A program made the position numbers and the translations under genes. From contig OZ244068.1 of assembly GCA_965215615.1 (NCBI GenBank), positions 2,728,001 through 2,792,000 of the forward strand: DNA of 64,000 nucleotides. Reading direction: 5' to 3'. Shown here piece by piece: positions 30,014 to 40,942 of this stretch. A model generated the notes under the pieces. The model did not search any database and was not told the DNA's origin. It saw only the letters and a program-made list of their open reading frames with translations. Within the stretch, counting starts at the first letter, position 1. Each line of letters opens with the position of its first letter. Origin of the DNA: CBDATA01 sp965215615. Lineage in GTDB: Bacteria > Acidobacteriota > Vicinamibacteria > Marinacidobacterales > Marinacidobacteraceae.

Positions 30014-31277
30014 CAGGCTGTCTCTGGCCGCTCTCTTCCTCGCGCTGCTCGCGGCGCTCCCCGGACAGCCAACCCGGGAAGAACTGGAGGCGAAAGGGGA
30101 CAGACAGCTCTACAACTACGACTACGACGAAGCGGAAGCAACCTTCCGCGAACTCGACGAGCGGTACGAACTCCACCCGGCCGGCCCCTACGCCCGCGCC
30201 TCGGTCCTCTGGAGCCGCATCGCGCAGCGGACCGGTGCCTTGCGGGGATCCACTCATCGGGGGGACCGTTTCTGGACCCAGCCGAGAAAGATCGATGTCT
30301 CCGAAGAAAACGCCGCCGAATTCCGGGCGTTCACCGAAGAGGCGCTCCTTCGGGCGGAGCGGATGCTTTCGCGGAATCCCGATGATGTGACGGCTCTCTA
30401 CTTTCGGGGCGCGGCACGCGGACTCGTCTCCGGGTGGGAAATGGTGGTCGAGCGCTCCTATTTCCGGGCTTTTCGTTCCGGGCTCGGGGCGGTCGCCAAC
30501 CACCGCCGGGTTCTGGAGCTCGATCCGGAGTTCTGGGATGCCTACGCCGTCGTCGGGGCCTACGAATACAGTCTCGCGAGGCTGCCGCGAGTCCTGCGGA
30601 TGCTCGCCTTTCTGGCCGGCCGCCGCGGAAATCGGGATCTCGGAATCGAGTACCTGAAGATCACCGCCGAACGCGGCGAGCGCGCCCGCTGGGGGGCTGC
30701 CTGGAGCGAGGTGGTGATCCTGCAGCGCGAAGGGATGGATGCCGAGGCGCTCGACCGGATTCGGGAGCTGCGGAGGGAATTTCCCCGGAATCCGGACCTG
30801 ATTCTCGAGGAGGCCAGCCTGCTGAACACCCTCGGCGCCCACCGGGAGGCGCGGGAGATCGCCAGTCGGTTTCTCACCGACCAGTCGGCGGGATTCGGCA
30901 ACCACGACCTGGTCGCCCCGGGCCTCGCACGGCTTCGGCTCGGAGAGAGCCTGCTTTTCGAGGAGCGCTGGGAAGCGGCGGAAACCGCTTTCACCGAGGG
31001 GCTCGCCGAGCGGCCCGAGCCGGAGCTCGAAGCCATGCTCCTGCTCCGGCGGGGCAACGCCCGTGACGGAGACGGCCGATCCGGCCAGGCCGGAACCGAC
31101 TATCTCGAGGTGCGCCGCTCAGGGGCCGATGAAGTTCTCGCCGATTGGGCAGACGAACTGCGGCGCAGGCCGTGGCCGGACGGAGCGCCCGCAGAACTCC
31201 TGCCGCGGGCGCTCTCGCCGGAGGAAATCAGTCGCCTTCGCCGTCCTCCATCCCGTCCTCCATCATGGAATAGGTGA
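29985..31277 (+). CDS. Secreted TPR-like protein, probable CTG start
   Basis: The open frame runs from the stop at 29952 to 31277 and holds no ATG, GTG or TTG before a TTG at 30240, which would remove the first 85 residues. Starting at CTG 29985 gives 430 residues with a clear signal peptide (ARSSVERASRLSLAALFLALL, then AALPGQ). Helical repeats follow (EATFRELDERY, RVLELDPEFWDAYAVVGAYEY, and others), resembling tetratricopeptide arrays used for protein contacts. A GGGAG sequence precedes this CTG. It overlaps the deacylase gene by 29 nt. No specific function is apparent. Confidence 0.72.
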   Translation: MARSSVERASRLSLAALFLALLAALPGQPTREELEAKGDRQLYNYDYDEAEATFRELDERYELHPAGPYARASVLWSRIAQRTGALRGSTHRGDRFWTQPRKIDVSEENAAEFRAFTEEALLRAERMLSRNPDDVTALYFRGAARGLVSGWEMVVERSYFRAFRSGLGAVANHRRVLELDPEFWDAYAVVGAYEYSLARLPRVLRMLAFLAGRRGNRDLGIEYLKITAERGERARWGAAWSEVVILQREGMDAEALDRIRELRREFPRNPDLILEEASLLNTLGAHREAREIASRFLTDQSAGFGNHDLVAPGLARLRLGESLLFEERWEAAETAFTEGLAERPEPELEAMLLLRRGNARDGDGRSGQAGTDYLEVRRSGADEVLADWADELRRRPWPDGAPAELLPRALSPEEISRLRRPPSRPPSWNR

Positions 31278-32040
31278 AGCTCGCGTCCGCCGATCCGGAT
31301 GCCGGGACGGTCACATCCATTTCCATTTCGCCGAGGCGCTCGTGCCATACGCCGACCGTGTAGCGGCCGGGGGGCACGTTGCCGATCATGAACGAGCCGT
31401 CCATGCCGCTGACCGCGAAGTAGGGGTGCTCCATGACGCCCACGTAGCTGTTCATCCAGCGGTGCACGTCGCATTTGAAGGGAACCATGACCTCTGGCCA
31501 GTCGAATGTCCGGGTGGTGCTCATCCCCATGACCGGCTGGCCGATGTTGAACTCCTGGTTCCTGTTCGGCGTGGCGTGGATGTTGTGGAGGGTCTGGTCG
31601 CTGTTCATGATGTTGAGCGGCTGGCCAACCTGGATGCCGAAGACGTGGGGCATGTAGATACAGCCCTCCTGATTGAGCTCGACCGGCTCGGTCGGGGTCG
31701 GGAAGTTCATCCCTTCGAGCCCGCTCTTGATATGGACGAAGGCGTTCATCAACCCGCCGTCCATGTCGGCCACGACGAACTCGGTCATCACCGCATTCTC
31801 GTGGAGGGCGGCACAGTTGGGATCGGCCGCCATCTGGATCTCCTGCGCCGGAGGTGCCTCGCCGTCCAGCATGATCCGTCCACTGATGCTCCCGGCGGTC
31901 GCCGGATCCACGTTGGCCATGGCGGCAGCGGGCATCTCGGGCATCGAGGACTCCTCGCCACCGCCCCCGCAGGCAGCCACGAACCCGAAGGCCAGAAGGA
32001 TGACGAAGAGCGGCAGAATCCGCGGAGCTCGGTAGGACAT
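31228..32040 (-). CDS. Cupredoxin-like lipoprotein
   Basis: The 270-residue protein starts MSYRAPRILPLF and has a lipobox (FVAACG) followed by a Gly/Glu-rich linker. The central domain contains LNIMNSDQTLHNIH and VPFKCDVHRWM. Together these suggest a type-1 copper site of the plastocyanin kind (His, Cys-x2-His, Met). The C-terminal part (DGSFMIGNVPPGRYTV) looks like a carboxypeptidase-regulatory or CnaB-type beta domain. A role in periplasmic electron transfer is possible. It converges on the TPR gene, overlapping its end by 50 nt. An ATG six codons upstream is less likely because it only lengthens the n-region. Confidence 0.75.
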   Translation of the reverse strand: MSYRAPRILPLFVILLAFGFVAACGGGGEESSMPEMPAAAMANVDPATAGSISGRIMLDGEAPPAQEIQMAADPNCAALHENAVMTEFVVADMDGGLMNAFVHIKSGLEGMNFPTPTEPVELNQEGCIYMPHVFGIQVGQPLNIMNSDQTLHNIHATPNRNQEFNIGQPVMGMSTTRTFDWPEVMVPFKCDVHRWMNSYVGVMEHPYFAVSGMDGSFMIGNVPPGRYTVGVWHERLGEMEMDVTVPASGSADASFTYSMMEDGMEDGEGD

Positions 32041-32199
32041 GTTCCGGACAACCTCCAAGGGGTCAGGACGAAAGGGCGCGACAGAAACGCAGCGCGAAGA
32101 AAGAAGGGCGACATTCGCACCGGCTGGGCCACGAGGGCGCGAGAGCCGGGAATCTCAGACGAGCCACCCTTTCCGGACAGATTTTAGCAGCGACGGGCG

Positions 32200-32952
32200 C
32201 TAAGTCCGATGGGCGGCAAGCGCCAGGCGGCCCGCCAATTCCTCTGGCACGGCGAGGAAGCGCTTTTCGGTCACCCGAAGATCCCGCCCCAGTTCATAGA
32301 CGAGCGGGATGCCCGTCGGGACGTTGAGCGCCGCGACTGCTTCGGGATCCATTCCTTCGAGTTTCATGATGAGCGCGCGGAGGCTGTTTCCGTGCGCCAC
32401 CACCAGAGCCGGCCCCTCGGCGAGATGGGGCGCGATCCCCTCCTCGAAGTCGGCGAGAACCCGCTTCTGTGCGTCGGCAAGAGATTCGGTGGACGGGAGC
32501 TGATCGGGAGGGATGTTCCGATAGCGGCGGTCCTTGCGCGGGTGGTCCGGATGGTCGGTCGCGAGCGGCGGGGGGGTTCCGGTAAAGCTCCGCCGCCAGC
32601 GCGCCGCCGCCTCGGCTCCGTGGATACGCGCGATTTCCGCCTTGTTCGCGCCCTGAAGCGCTCCGTAGTGCCGTTCGTTCAGTCGAAAGGAAGAACGGAC
32701 CGGCAGCCAGGGGGCATCCATCTCGTCGAGCAGAAGCCACAGCGTGTGAATGGCGCGTCGCAACACCGAAACGTGCGCCACAACCGGCTGGATCCCCTCT
32801 TCCCGGATGCGCCGGCCGGCACTTCGGGCTTCTTCTTTCCCGGCCTCGGAGAGCGGTGGATCCATCCAGCCGGTGAAGCGGTTCGCCTGGTTCCAGAGAC
32901 TCTCCCCGTGGCGGATCAGGATCAGGGTCCCGCCGCCCGATGCCTCACCCAT
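32200..32952 (-). CDS. gpmA: 2,3-bisphosphoglycerate-dependent phosphoglycerate mutase
   Basis: The 250-residue histidine-phosphatase-fold enzyme has LIRHGESLWN with the phosphohistidine, LNERHYGALQG, the conserved FTGW and PRKDRRY segments, and VVAHGNSLRAL with the second catalytic His. It interconverts 3- and 2-phosphoglycerate in glycolysis. Its ATG overlaps the stop of the preceding plsC gene by 8 nt. Length is normal for the cofactor-dependent form. Confidence 0.94.
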   Translation of the reverse strand: MGEASGGGTLILIRHGESLWNQANRFTGWMDPPLSEAGKEEARSAGRRIREEGIQPVVAHVSVLRRAIHTLWLLLDEMDAPWLPVRSSFRLNERHYGALQGANKAEIARIHGAEAAARWRRSFTGTPPPLATDHPDHPRKDRRYRNIPPDQLPSTESLADAQKRVLADFEEGIAPHLAEGPALVVAHGNSLRALIMKLEGMDPEAVAALNVPTGIPLVYELGRDLRVTEKRFLAVPEELAGRLALAAHRT

Positions 32953-33694
32953 TCCTCGCCTCCTCGACCCCGGAAACGACCGCCCGGCGCACTTCCTGGG
33001 TCAAATCCGCGAGTTCCTCGCGACTCCGCCCCGCCGTCGGGACCGGGGGATGGAACCGAATCCGGATCACGCCGGGGGAAAGCAGGAAGGAATCGGGGGC
33101 CAGAACCTCCGTTGCACCGGTCACGCTCACCGGGACGACCGGAGCGTCCGCGGCGAACGCGATGCGAAAACCACCGGAGCGGAATTTGCCGACGCGGCCG
33201 TCGCGACTTCTCGTGCCTTCCGGCGCGATGATGAAGGAGCGCCCCTCCCGGACCACCCCGATCGCCTCATCGAGGCTCTTCAGCGCCGAAGCCCGACGAT
33301 CCCGATCGACCGGAATGAAACCCACCTGCCGGAACGCGGCCCCGATGACCGGAACCCGAAAGGCTTCTCGCTTGATGAGGGTCGAATTCGGTCCGGGAAG
33401 GACGTAGATGACCGCCGGCATATCGATCAGGGACGCGTGGTTCGGCATGTAGATGCGAGGCTCGTGGGGCTCGATGTGCTCGCGCCCTTCGACCTCGAGT
33501 CGCACTCCGGCGAGCCGGAAGACCGCGCCCATGATCGCCCGCCCCAGTTCGTATCCGTAGCGGCGCTTCCCGGAGGCCCGATCGGCGAGCGGAATCAGCA
33601 GGAGTCCACCGATCAGCATGGGTGGCAACAGGATGGCAACCGCCAGCGTCCCGACCCAGGCACGCACCCGGTGGCCGAAGCCTCTCCCGGTCAA
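32945..33694 (-). CDS. 1-acyl-sn-glycerol-3-phosphate acyltransferase family protein
   Basis: The 249-residue membrane protein has an N-terminal hydrophobic segment (VGTLAVAILLPPMLIGGLLLI), the catalytic HX4D box NHASLID and the acceptor-binding APEGTRSRDG. This is the PlsC pattern for adding the second acyl chain to lysophosphatidate in phospholipid synthesis. It lies between carD and gpmA on the same strand with a 10-bp gap to carD. The precise acceptor is unproven, since PlsC paralogues vary. Confidence 0.87.
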   Translation of the reverse strand: MTGRGFGHRVRAWVGTLAVAILLPPMLIGGLLLIPLADRASGKRRYGYELGRAIMGAVFRLAGVRLEVEGREHIEPHEPRIYMPNHASLIDMPAVIYVLPGPNSTLIKREAFRVPVIGAAFRQVGFIPVDRDRRASALKSLDEAIGVVREGRSFIIAPEGTRSRDGRVGKFRSGGFRIAFAADAPVVPVSVTGATEVLAPDSFLLSPGVIRIRFHPPVPTAGRSREELADLTQEVRRAVVSGVEEARNG

Positions 33695-33704
33695 ACTCGC
33701 TCGG

Positions 33705-34352
33705 TCAGTAGTAGCGGTTGATCGAAATCTTGACCTGACGCCGCCCGCTGCCGGATTCCCGCGCCTGAGGCCGCCGGTCCCGACGGTCCGGGAAGATGGC
33801 GCTCACCGAAGTCGCGCCGCGGCCTTCCTCGCCCGAGCCGGTGTTCCCTGCCTCGGGATCCTGCCCCCGGCTCCGCGCCAGGGCTTCTTTGACCTTGCGC
33901 TCCACGTCTTCGAGCGACTCGTCAGCGACTTCCGCGAGCTCGGTGACCGTCAACTGGTGAGCCCGGTCGAACATCCGCTTTTCCCGGAACGAAAGGCTCT
34001 TTTTCTGATCGAGGTAATGCAGCCCCTTGAGAACGCCGGCCACTTCGATCGGAGAACCGCTCTTCATACGGTCCGAATTGTCCTTGAACCGGGTCTTCCA
34101 ATTCACATGCTCGTCCACCGGGCCTCGTTCGAGAATGTCGAACACCCTTTCGACATCGCCCTCGGTCATGATCGGGCGCAACCCGACTTCTTCCGCCTTG
34201 GTGACCGGCACCATCACCAGCGTGGACTTGGTGATCAGGCGGAGGCGGTAGAACTCGGCACCTTCGTCCAGATCCGAAGTGGCCACGCTCTCGATGACTG
34301 CGATTCCCTGATTTGGATAGATGACCTTGTCTCCGGTCTTGAACGATTGCAT
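33705..34352 (-). CDS. CarD family transcription regulator
   Basis: The 215-residue protein begins MQSFKTGDKVIYPNQGI, the RNA-polymerase-interacting Tudor-like domain, and continues with the helical C-terminal DNA-binding part (VLKGLHYLDQKKSLSFREKRMFDRA). CarD proteins bind the RNAP beta subunit and stabilise open promoter complexes, often of rRNA genes. About 50 extra C-terminal residues, rich in Arg and Gly, are not part of the core fold. The ATG at 34352 is chosen over one 15 codons upstream because homologues begin with FKxGDxVVYP. A TGG-TACAAT extended -10 lies upstream. Confidence 0.9.
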   Translation of the reverse strand: MQSFKTGDKVIYPNQGIAVIESVATSDLDEGAEFYRLRLITKSTLVMVPVTKAEEVGLRPIMTEGDVERVFDILERGPVDEHVNWKTRFKDNSDRMKSGSPIEVAGVLKGLHYLDQKKSLSFREKRMFDRAHQLTVTELAEVADESLEDVERKVKEALARSRGQDPEAGNTGSGEEGRGATSVSAIFPDRRDRRPQARESGSGRRQVKISINRYY

Positions 34353-34395
34353 TGGCGTCCGTCTCAACTCTCCCGAAAGCAATGAAAAGTGGGGC

Positions 34396-34404
34396 ATTGT
34401 ACCA
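34396..34404 (-). promoter_or_regulatory. Extended -10 promoter of carD
   Basis: On the minus strand the bases read TGGTACAAT, an extended -10 (TGN + TACAAT), about 44 nt before the carD ATG. No good -35 is present, which suits an extended -10 promoter. Confidence 0.45.
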
Positions 34405-34448
34405 GAATCGGGGCACCGCCCGCCACTCTCTTCCGTCCCCCTCTTTGC

Positions 34449-34454
34449 TACACT
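34449..34454 (+). promoter_or_regulatory. -10 box of tRNA-Leu
   Basis: TACACT lies 20 nt before the mature 5' end of the tRNA. Transcription would start near 34461, leaving a short leader for RNase P. A -35 box was not recognised. Confidence 0.4.
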
Positions 34455-34474
34455 GCCCTTCCCGCGTCGGGCCT

Positions 34475-34557
34475 GCCGGAGTGGCGGAATGGCAGACGCA
34501 CGGGACTCAAAATCCCGCGATCCCCGGATCGTGAGGGTTCGACCCCCTCCTCCGGCA
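34475..34557 (+). tRNA. tRNA-Leu (anticodon CAA)
   Basis: The sequence folds as a class II tRNA. The acceptor stem GCCGGAG pairs with CTCCGGC; the anticodon stem CGGGA/TCCCG encloses CTCAAAA, with anticodon CAA. A long variable arm follows (GATC pairing with GATC around CCCG). The T arm is GAGGG-TTCGACC-CCCTC. The discriminator is A and CCA is not encoded (CCG follows). It reads UUG leucine codons. Trm112-like gene begins 13 nt downstream. Confidence 0.94.
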
Positions 34558-34570
34558 CCGGACCCCGACC

Positions 34571-34807
34571 GTGATCCATCCCGAACTTCTCGAAATCCTT
34601 TGCTGTCCGGAGAGTCGGCAGCCCGTCCGCCCCGCTTCCGAAGAGGAAAAAGAACGGGTGAATCAGGCGATCCGCGACGGACGGATCTCCGGTGTTTCGG
34701 AAGTACGCGAAGCGCTGATCCGCGAGGACGGCCGTTTCCTGTACCCGATCCGCGACGGGATCCCCATCATGCTGATCGAGGACCGGATCGAAGCGCCGGA
34801 ACCCTAG
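34571..34807 (+). CDS. Trm112 family protein
   Basis: The 78-residue protein begins MIHPELLEILCCPESRQPV and ends with LYPIRDGIPIMLIED. These are the two conserved segments of the Trm112/YcaR family, small zinc-ribbon-like proteins that activate methyltransferases or act in envelope biogenesis. Only one CC pair of cysteines is present, so zinc binding may be absent, as in many bacterial members. GTG start 13 nt after the tRNA-Leu. It converges on, and overlaps by 4 nt, the next gene. Confidence 0.87.
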   Translation: MIHPELLEILCCPESRQPVRPASEEEKERVNQAIRDGRISGVSEVREALIREDGRFLYPIRDGIPIMLIEDRIEAPEP

Positions 34808-35241
34808 ATCAGATTGAACAGGACGGCGACCGCCAGCATCATGATGTGGAGTCCGGCACCCGGAACGCGGAGCAGCGGCCTCGTACCCGCCTCCGGCAAC
34901 GCTTCGGCGAGCTCCCGCTCTTCGCCCATGAGCGGAGGTTCGGCGGCTCCTGCCTGGACGGCCTCATAGAGTCGCTCGAGCTTCTCCTCGCCCACCGAGA
35001 TCCGGTCGTCGAGCCACCAGAACAGCAAGGCCGCGGGGATCGCGAGCAACCGCAGGACGAGCCAGCCCTGGAGGGCCCCCACCCCGAGGCAGACGCACAC
35101 TGCGGCGACTCCGAGGCGTTTCATCCGGTTCGACCGGCCGCTCTCGGCTTCGCGAACCGCCTTCAGGCGGTCGAGTCCCGCCTCCCTCGCGCTTCGGGGC
35201 GGCTCGGGAGATTCATCTCCCAAAGAGAAACGGGCGTCCAT
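34804..35241 (-). CDS. Small membrane protein of unknown function
   Basis: The 145-residue protein is not recognised. The N-terminal 40 residues are charged and predicted cytoplasmic. A hydrophobic hairpin follows (GVAAVCVCLGVGALQG and LLAIPAALLFWWL), then a charged loop (residues about 80-125, Glu-rich) and a C-terminal membrane segment (HIMMLAVAVLFNLI). It sits just after the DUF3467 gene on the same strand, 6 nt apart, so the two may be co-expressed. Confidence 0.6.
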   Translation of the reverse strand: MDARFSLGDESPEPPRSAREAGLDRLKAVREAESGRSNRMKRLGVAAVCVCLGVGALQGWLVLRLLAIPAALLFWWLDDRISVGEEKLERLYEAVQAGAAEPPLMGEERELAEALPEAGTRPLLRVPGAGLHIMMLAVAVLFNLI

Positions 35242-35247
35242 CGAAAA

Positions 35248-35565
35248 TCAGTGGAGATTCGTGACTTCGGGCTCCGGCTGCTCGCTTTCGGGCGCTTCGT
35301 TCTCTTCGAGAGCGCGCATCTGCAGCGTGAGCATCTTGATCAGCGCGGGAACCATCCGGGCCGGCACCGTGACCCGCATCTGCGGATCCGCCAGCACCGT
35401 GGGGCCGCCATCCTCTCCTTCCACCACATCCTCCGGCTGGACCCCGGTGAGGCTGCAGAAAGTAAGGGTGATGTCGAAGGGGGAATGGGTCGCTTCGCAA
35501 TAGTTCGCGTAAACCGAAGGGCAGGATGCGCTTCGATTCGCTTTGATTCGGAAGTTCCTTTGCAT
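35248..35565 (-). CDS. DUF3467 family protein
   Basis: The 105-residue protein shows the DUF3467 pattern: YANYCEATHSPFDITLTFCS near residue 20, a beta segment, and MRVTVPARMVPALIKMLTLQM before an acidic tail (ENEAPESEQPEPE). The family is widespread, small and uncharacterised. It lies 34 nt from the tRNA-Met gene, on the same strand. Confidence 0.78.
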   Translation of the reverse strand: MQRNFRIKANRSASCPSVYANYCEATHSPFDITLTFCSLTGVQPEDVVEGEDGGPTVLADPQMRVTVPARMVPALIKMLTLQMRALEENEAPESEQPEPEVTNLH

Positions 35566-35599
35566 GGGGAGAGCTCCTCCGGCACCGGGGACGAGGGGG

Positions 35600-35673
35600 T
35601 AGCGGGGGGCGGACTTGAACCGCCGACCTAAGGGTTATGAGTCCTTCGCTCTTGCCGTCTGAGCTACCCCGCC
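35600..35673 (-). tRNA. tRNA-Met (anticodon CAU)
   Basis: On the minus strand the 74-nt sequence begins GGCGGGGTAGCTCAG, has the anticodon loop CTCATAA (CAT), and a T arm GGCGG-TTCAAGT-CCGCC. The acceptor pairs GGCGGGG with CCCCGCT, which makes the first pair G-U. The GGCGGGGTAGCTCAG beginning matches bacterial elongator Met tRNA; a lysidine-modified Ile2 tRNA cannot be excluded. CCA is not encoded. Confidence 0.88.
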
Positions 35674-35688
35674 GACCGACCGGCCATT

Positions 35689-35958
35689 CTAGCCGGACGT
35701 TTCGCTATCTTCGTCTTCCTCTTCGGCTTCGATTGCCTCGACTTCATCTTCGGTGAGCACCCCGGCCATCTTCCAGACCGGCTCCTGCGGACCTGGCACG
35801 ATGCCTTCCAGATCCCGGTCCCCGTCCCGCGGTCCCCGCGACTCCTCGCCCTTCTCCGCGGCCCGCTCGCGACGGCGCAGCTCCTTGGCGCGCTGTTTGG
35901 CCGCCCGCTCCTTCTCCTTGCGCCGCTTGAGAAAAGTCTGGCGGGAACGGTTGGCCAT
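35689..35958 (-). CDS. Small basic/acidic protein, unknown function
   Basis: The 89-residue product begins MANRSRQTFLKRRKEKERAA and has a Lys/Arg/Glu-rich helical N-terminal half, then a Gly/Pro linker (GPRDGDRDL), a short hydrophobic motif (PVWKMAGVL) and an acidic tail. Similar small charged proteins occur widely but are uncharacterised. It stands alone between tRNA-Met and the BNR gene. Confidence 0.6.
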   Translation of the reverse strand: MANRSRQTFLKRRKEKERAAKQRAKELRRRERAAEKGEESRGPRDGDRDLEGIVPGPQEPVWKMAGVLTEDEVEAIEAEEEDEDSETSG

Positions 35959-36024
35959 GCGGGGGAGAGTCTAGCCGCCCGTCGTATCCTCTTCGCGGGG
36001 ATCGCCCCCCGGAGGAAATTCGAC

Positions 36025-39129
<3,105 letters not shown>

Positions 39130-39132
<3 letters not shown>

Positions 39133-39314
39133 CAGGCTGTGGATAAACTGGCGTGAGCACCGAGACGGGTGAGGCGCCCGGCTGACAAGGCGCGTGAGTG
39201 AGCAATAGCAGCGCTATTTCGAGCGAATCGCAACGAAGAGCGAGCCTCCAGGCGAGCGTTCAGACGGGATGCATCGCTCGTCGAATGCCGCGTTAGTTTT
39301 TCCACAGCCTGCTA
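39130..39314 (+). mobile_element. MITE-like repeat element, copy 1
   Basis: This 185-bp element has near-perfect terminal inverted repeats: TAGCAGGCTGTGGATAAACT at 39130-39149 matches the reverse complement of 39295-39314 at 19 of 20 positions. It has no coding capacity. It shares its core (AACTGGCGTGAGCACCGAGA and further) with 62167-62376. It fills the gap between two convergent genes and supplies the TAG stop of both (39130-39132 and, on the minus strand, 39314-39312). Confidence 0.8.
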
Positions 39315-39896
39315 GCCGACGGAGGGCGCGACGGTCTCCCGGATCACCGTCTCGCCCTCCACCATTTCCTCGTCCTCGAAGACGAACCGGCCCTCGAACG
39401 GTGTCTCGGCGATCAGCAGGGGAAGCCAGTGCCGGTCGTCCTGCCACATTTCGTCGAAAGGAATCCGGTCGAGCGGTGCCCAGATCGGGGTCGCTTCCTC
39501 GGTGGGCCGGGGTTCGCCGAGGAACCGCTCGGCGCGGAACACGAAAACCCGGAGCGAGTAGCCGCTAAGGAACTGGAAACGAAGTTCGCCGACCTGGCGC
39601 GGCGCGATCGCCTGGATTCCGAGCTCCTCGTCCACCTCGCGAAGAGCCGCCTCGAGCGGTGTTTCGCCGGCCTCGATGCGTCCTCCGGGGCCGTTCAGCT
39701 TCCCCTCGCCGAGCCCCCGGTGCTTGCGAATCAGCAGGATGCGGGACTCCTCCACGACGAAGAGCAGGGTGGCCCGCTCGGTGGGCTCCCAGCCCTTCCA
39801 GGTGAACGAGCGGAGAAAGCGCGTCGCCTCGGCGGAAGGCCGGGGGCTGCGAAACGAAAGAGAGTCGCCGGGCGGTGGCCAGGGGTCAGTTTCCAT
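39312..39896 (-). CDS. NUDIX hydrolase (MutT/8-oxo-dGTPase-like)
   Basis: The 194-residue protein begins METDPWPPPGD. Its Nudix box reads GGRIEAGETPLEAALREVDEELGI, matching Gx5Ex7REUxEExGU. RATLLFVVEESRILLIRKHRGLGEGKLNGPGG around it is typical of MTH1/MutT-like enzymes that hydrolyse oxidised nucleotides such as 8-oxo-dGTP. The start is the ATG 19 codons into the longest frame, because the longer form would overlap the preceding gene much further. It overlaps the AIM24 gene by 11 nt. The stop TAG is contributed by the repeat element. Confidence 0.85.
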   Translation of the reverse strand: METDPWPPPGDSLSFRSPRPSAEATRFLRSFTWKGWEPTERATLLFVVEESRILLIRKHRGLGEGKLNGPGGRIEAGETPLEAALREVDEELGIQAIAPRQVGELRFQFLSGYSLRVFVFRAERFLGEPRPTEEATPIWAPLDRIPFDEMWQDDRHWLPLLIAETPFEGRFVFEDEEMVEGETVIRETVAPSVG

Positions 39897-40872
39897 CCCA
39901 GCCCACTCCGGACAGCTTGCCGAGGAGCGAGCCTTCCCCCTTTCCGCCGCCACCGGTCTGCGGCGCCGCCTGATGGATCCGCCCCGCGAGGCGACTGAAC
40001 GGAAGCGACTGGAGCCAGACCCAGCCCGGCCCGGTGAGGCTCGCGAAGAAAAAGCCCTCGCCCCCGAACAACGCGGACTTCACGCCCCCGACGAACTGGA
40101 TGTCGTAATCCACCGAAGGCGCGAGGGCGACGAGACAGCCGGTATCCACCCGAAGGTTCTCCCCCGGGCCGAGCTCCCGACGCACCACCGTTCCGCCGGC
40201 GTGGAGAAACGCGAGGCCGTCGCCTTCCACCGATTGCATGATGAAGCCCTCGCCCCCGAACAGGGCGGTTCCGATCTTCTTCTGGAAGGCGATCCCGATG
40301 GAAACCCCCTTGGCACCACAGAGAAAGGCGTCTTTCTGGGCGACGATCCGACCACCGAGTCGGGCGAGATCCACCGGGATGATCTTTCCGGGGTACGGTG
40401 CCGCAAAAGCCACCCGCTGCTTGCCGTGTCCCTGGTTCACGAACTCGGTCATGAACAGGCTCTCTCCGGTGAGCAGCCGCTTTCCGGCACCGAGCAGCTT
40501 CCCCATGAACCCTTCCTGGCTGCCATCGCCGAAGATCGTCTGCATCTCGATCCCGTTCGACATGAACATCATGGCCCCGGCTTCCGCGATCGCCCCTTCG
40601 CGGGGATCCAGCTCCACTTCGACGAACTGCATCTCCTCTCCGAAGATCTCGTAGTCCACCTCGTGCATGTGGCCGGAAGAGGGCGGCGGGGCCGGCGCGC
40701 CGGAATCCAGCTCACGGAAGCCGGAAAGCGGTGCCCAGCTCGATTCGCCGTGAGGGCAGACCAGCGTCGTCCCCGACCAGCGCCCGGACTGGACACCCCG
40801 CTGGATTTCGCTGATCGGGAAAGGGCCCGTGGTCCGGCCCCCTTCCGCGACATACCATTGCCTGTTCGCCAT
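39886..40872 (-). CDS. AIM24/TIGR00266-family protein with N-terminal GYF-like domain
   Basis: The 328-residue protein begins MANRQWYVAEGGRTTGPFPI, a GYF_2-type domain (residues 1-55), followed by a Pro-rich linker. The beta-rich TIGR00266/AIM24 domain follows (HEVDYEIFGEEMQFVEVEL, then LFGGEGFIMQ and LFGGEGFFFA). The function of AIM24-like proteins in bacteria is unknown; a role at membranes has been suggested. The final 30 residues are Gly-rich. Same strand and overlapping by 11 nt with the NUDIX gene. Confidence 0.85.
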   Translation of the reverse strand: MANRQWYVAEGGRTTGPFPISEIQRGVQSGRWSGTTLVCPHGESSWAPLSGFRELDSGAPAPPPSSGHMHEVDYEIFGEEMQFVEVELDPREGAIAEAGAMMFMSNGIEMQTIFGDGSQEGFMGKLLGAGKRLLTGESLFMTEFVNQGHGKQRVAFAAPYPGKIIPVDLARLGGRIVAQKDAFLCGAKGVSIGIAFQKKIGTALFGGEGFIMQSVEGDGLAFLHAGGTVVRRELGPGENLRVDTGCLVALAPSVDYDIQFVGGVKSALFGGEGFFFASLTGPGWVWLQSLPFSRLAGRIHQAAPQTGGGGKGEGSLLGKLSGVGWDGN

Positions 40873-40942
40873 GGATTGCACCTCTGATTGCGTTACGCCG
40901 CGCGAGCGGCCCCGGTTCCGCTAACTCTACCGAGAGAGCGTC

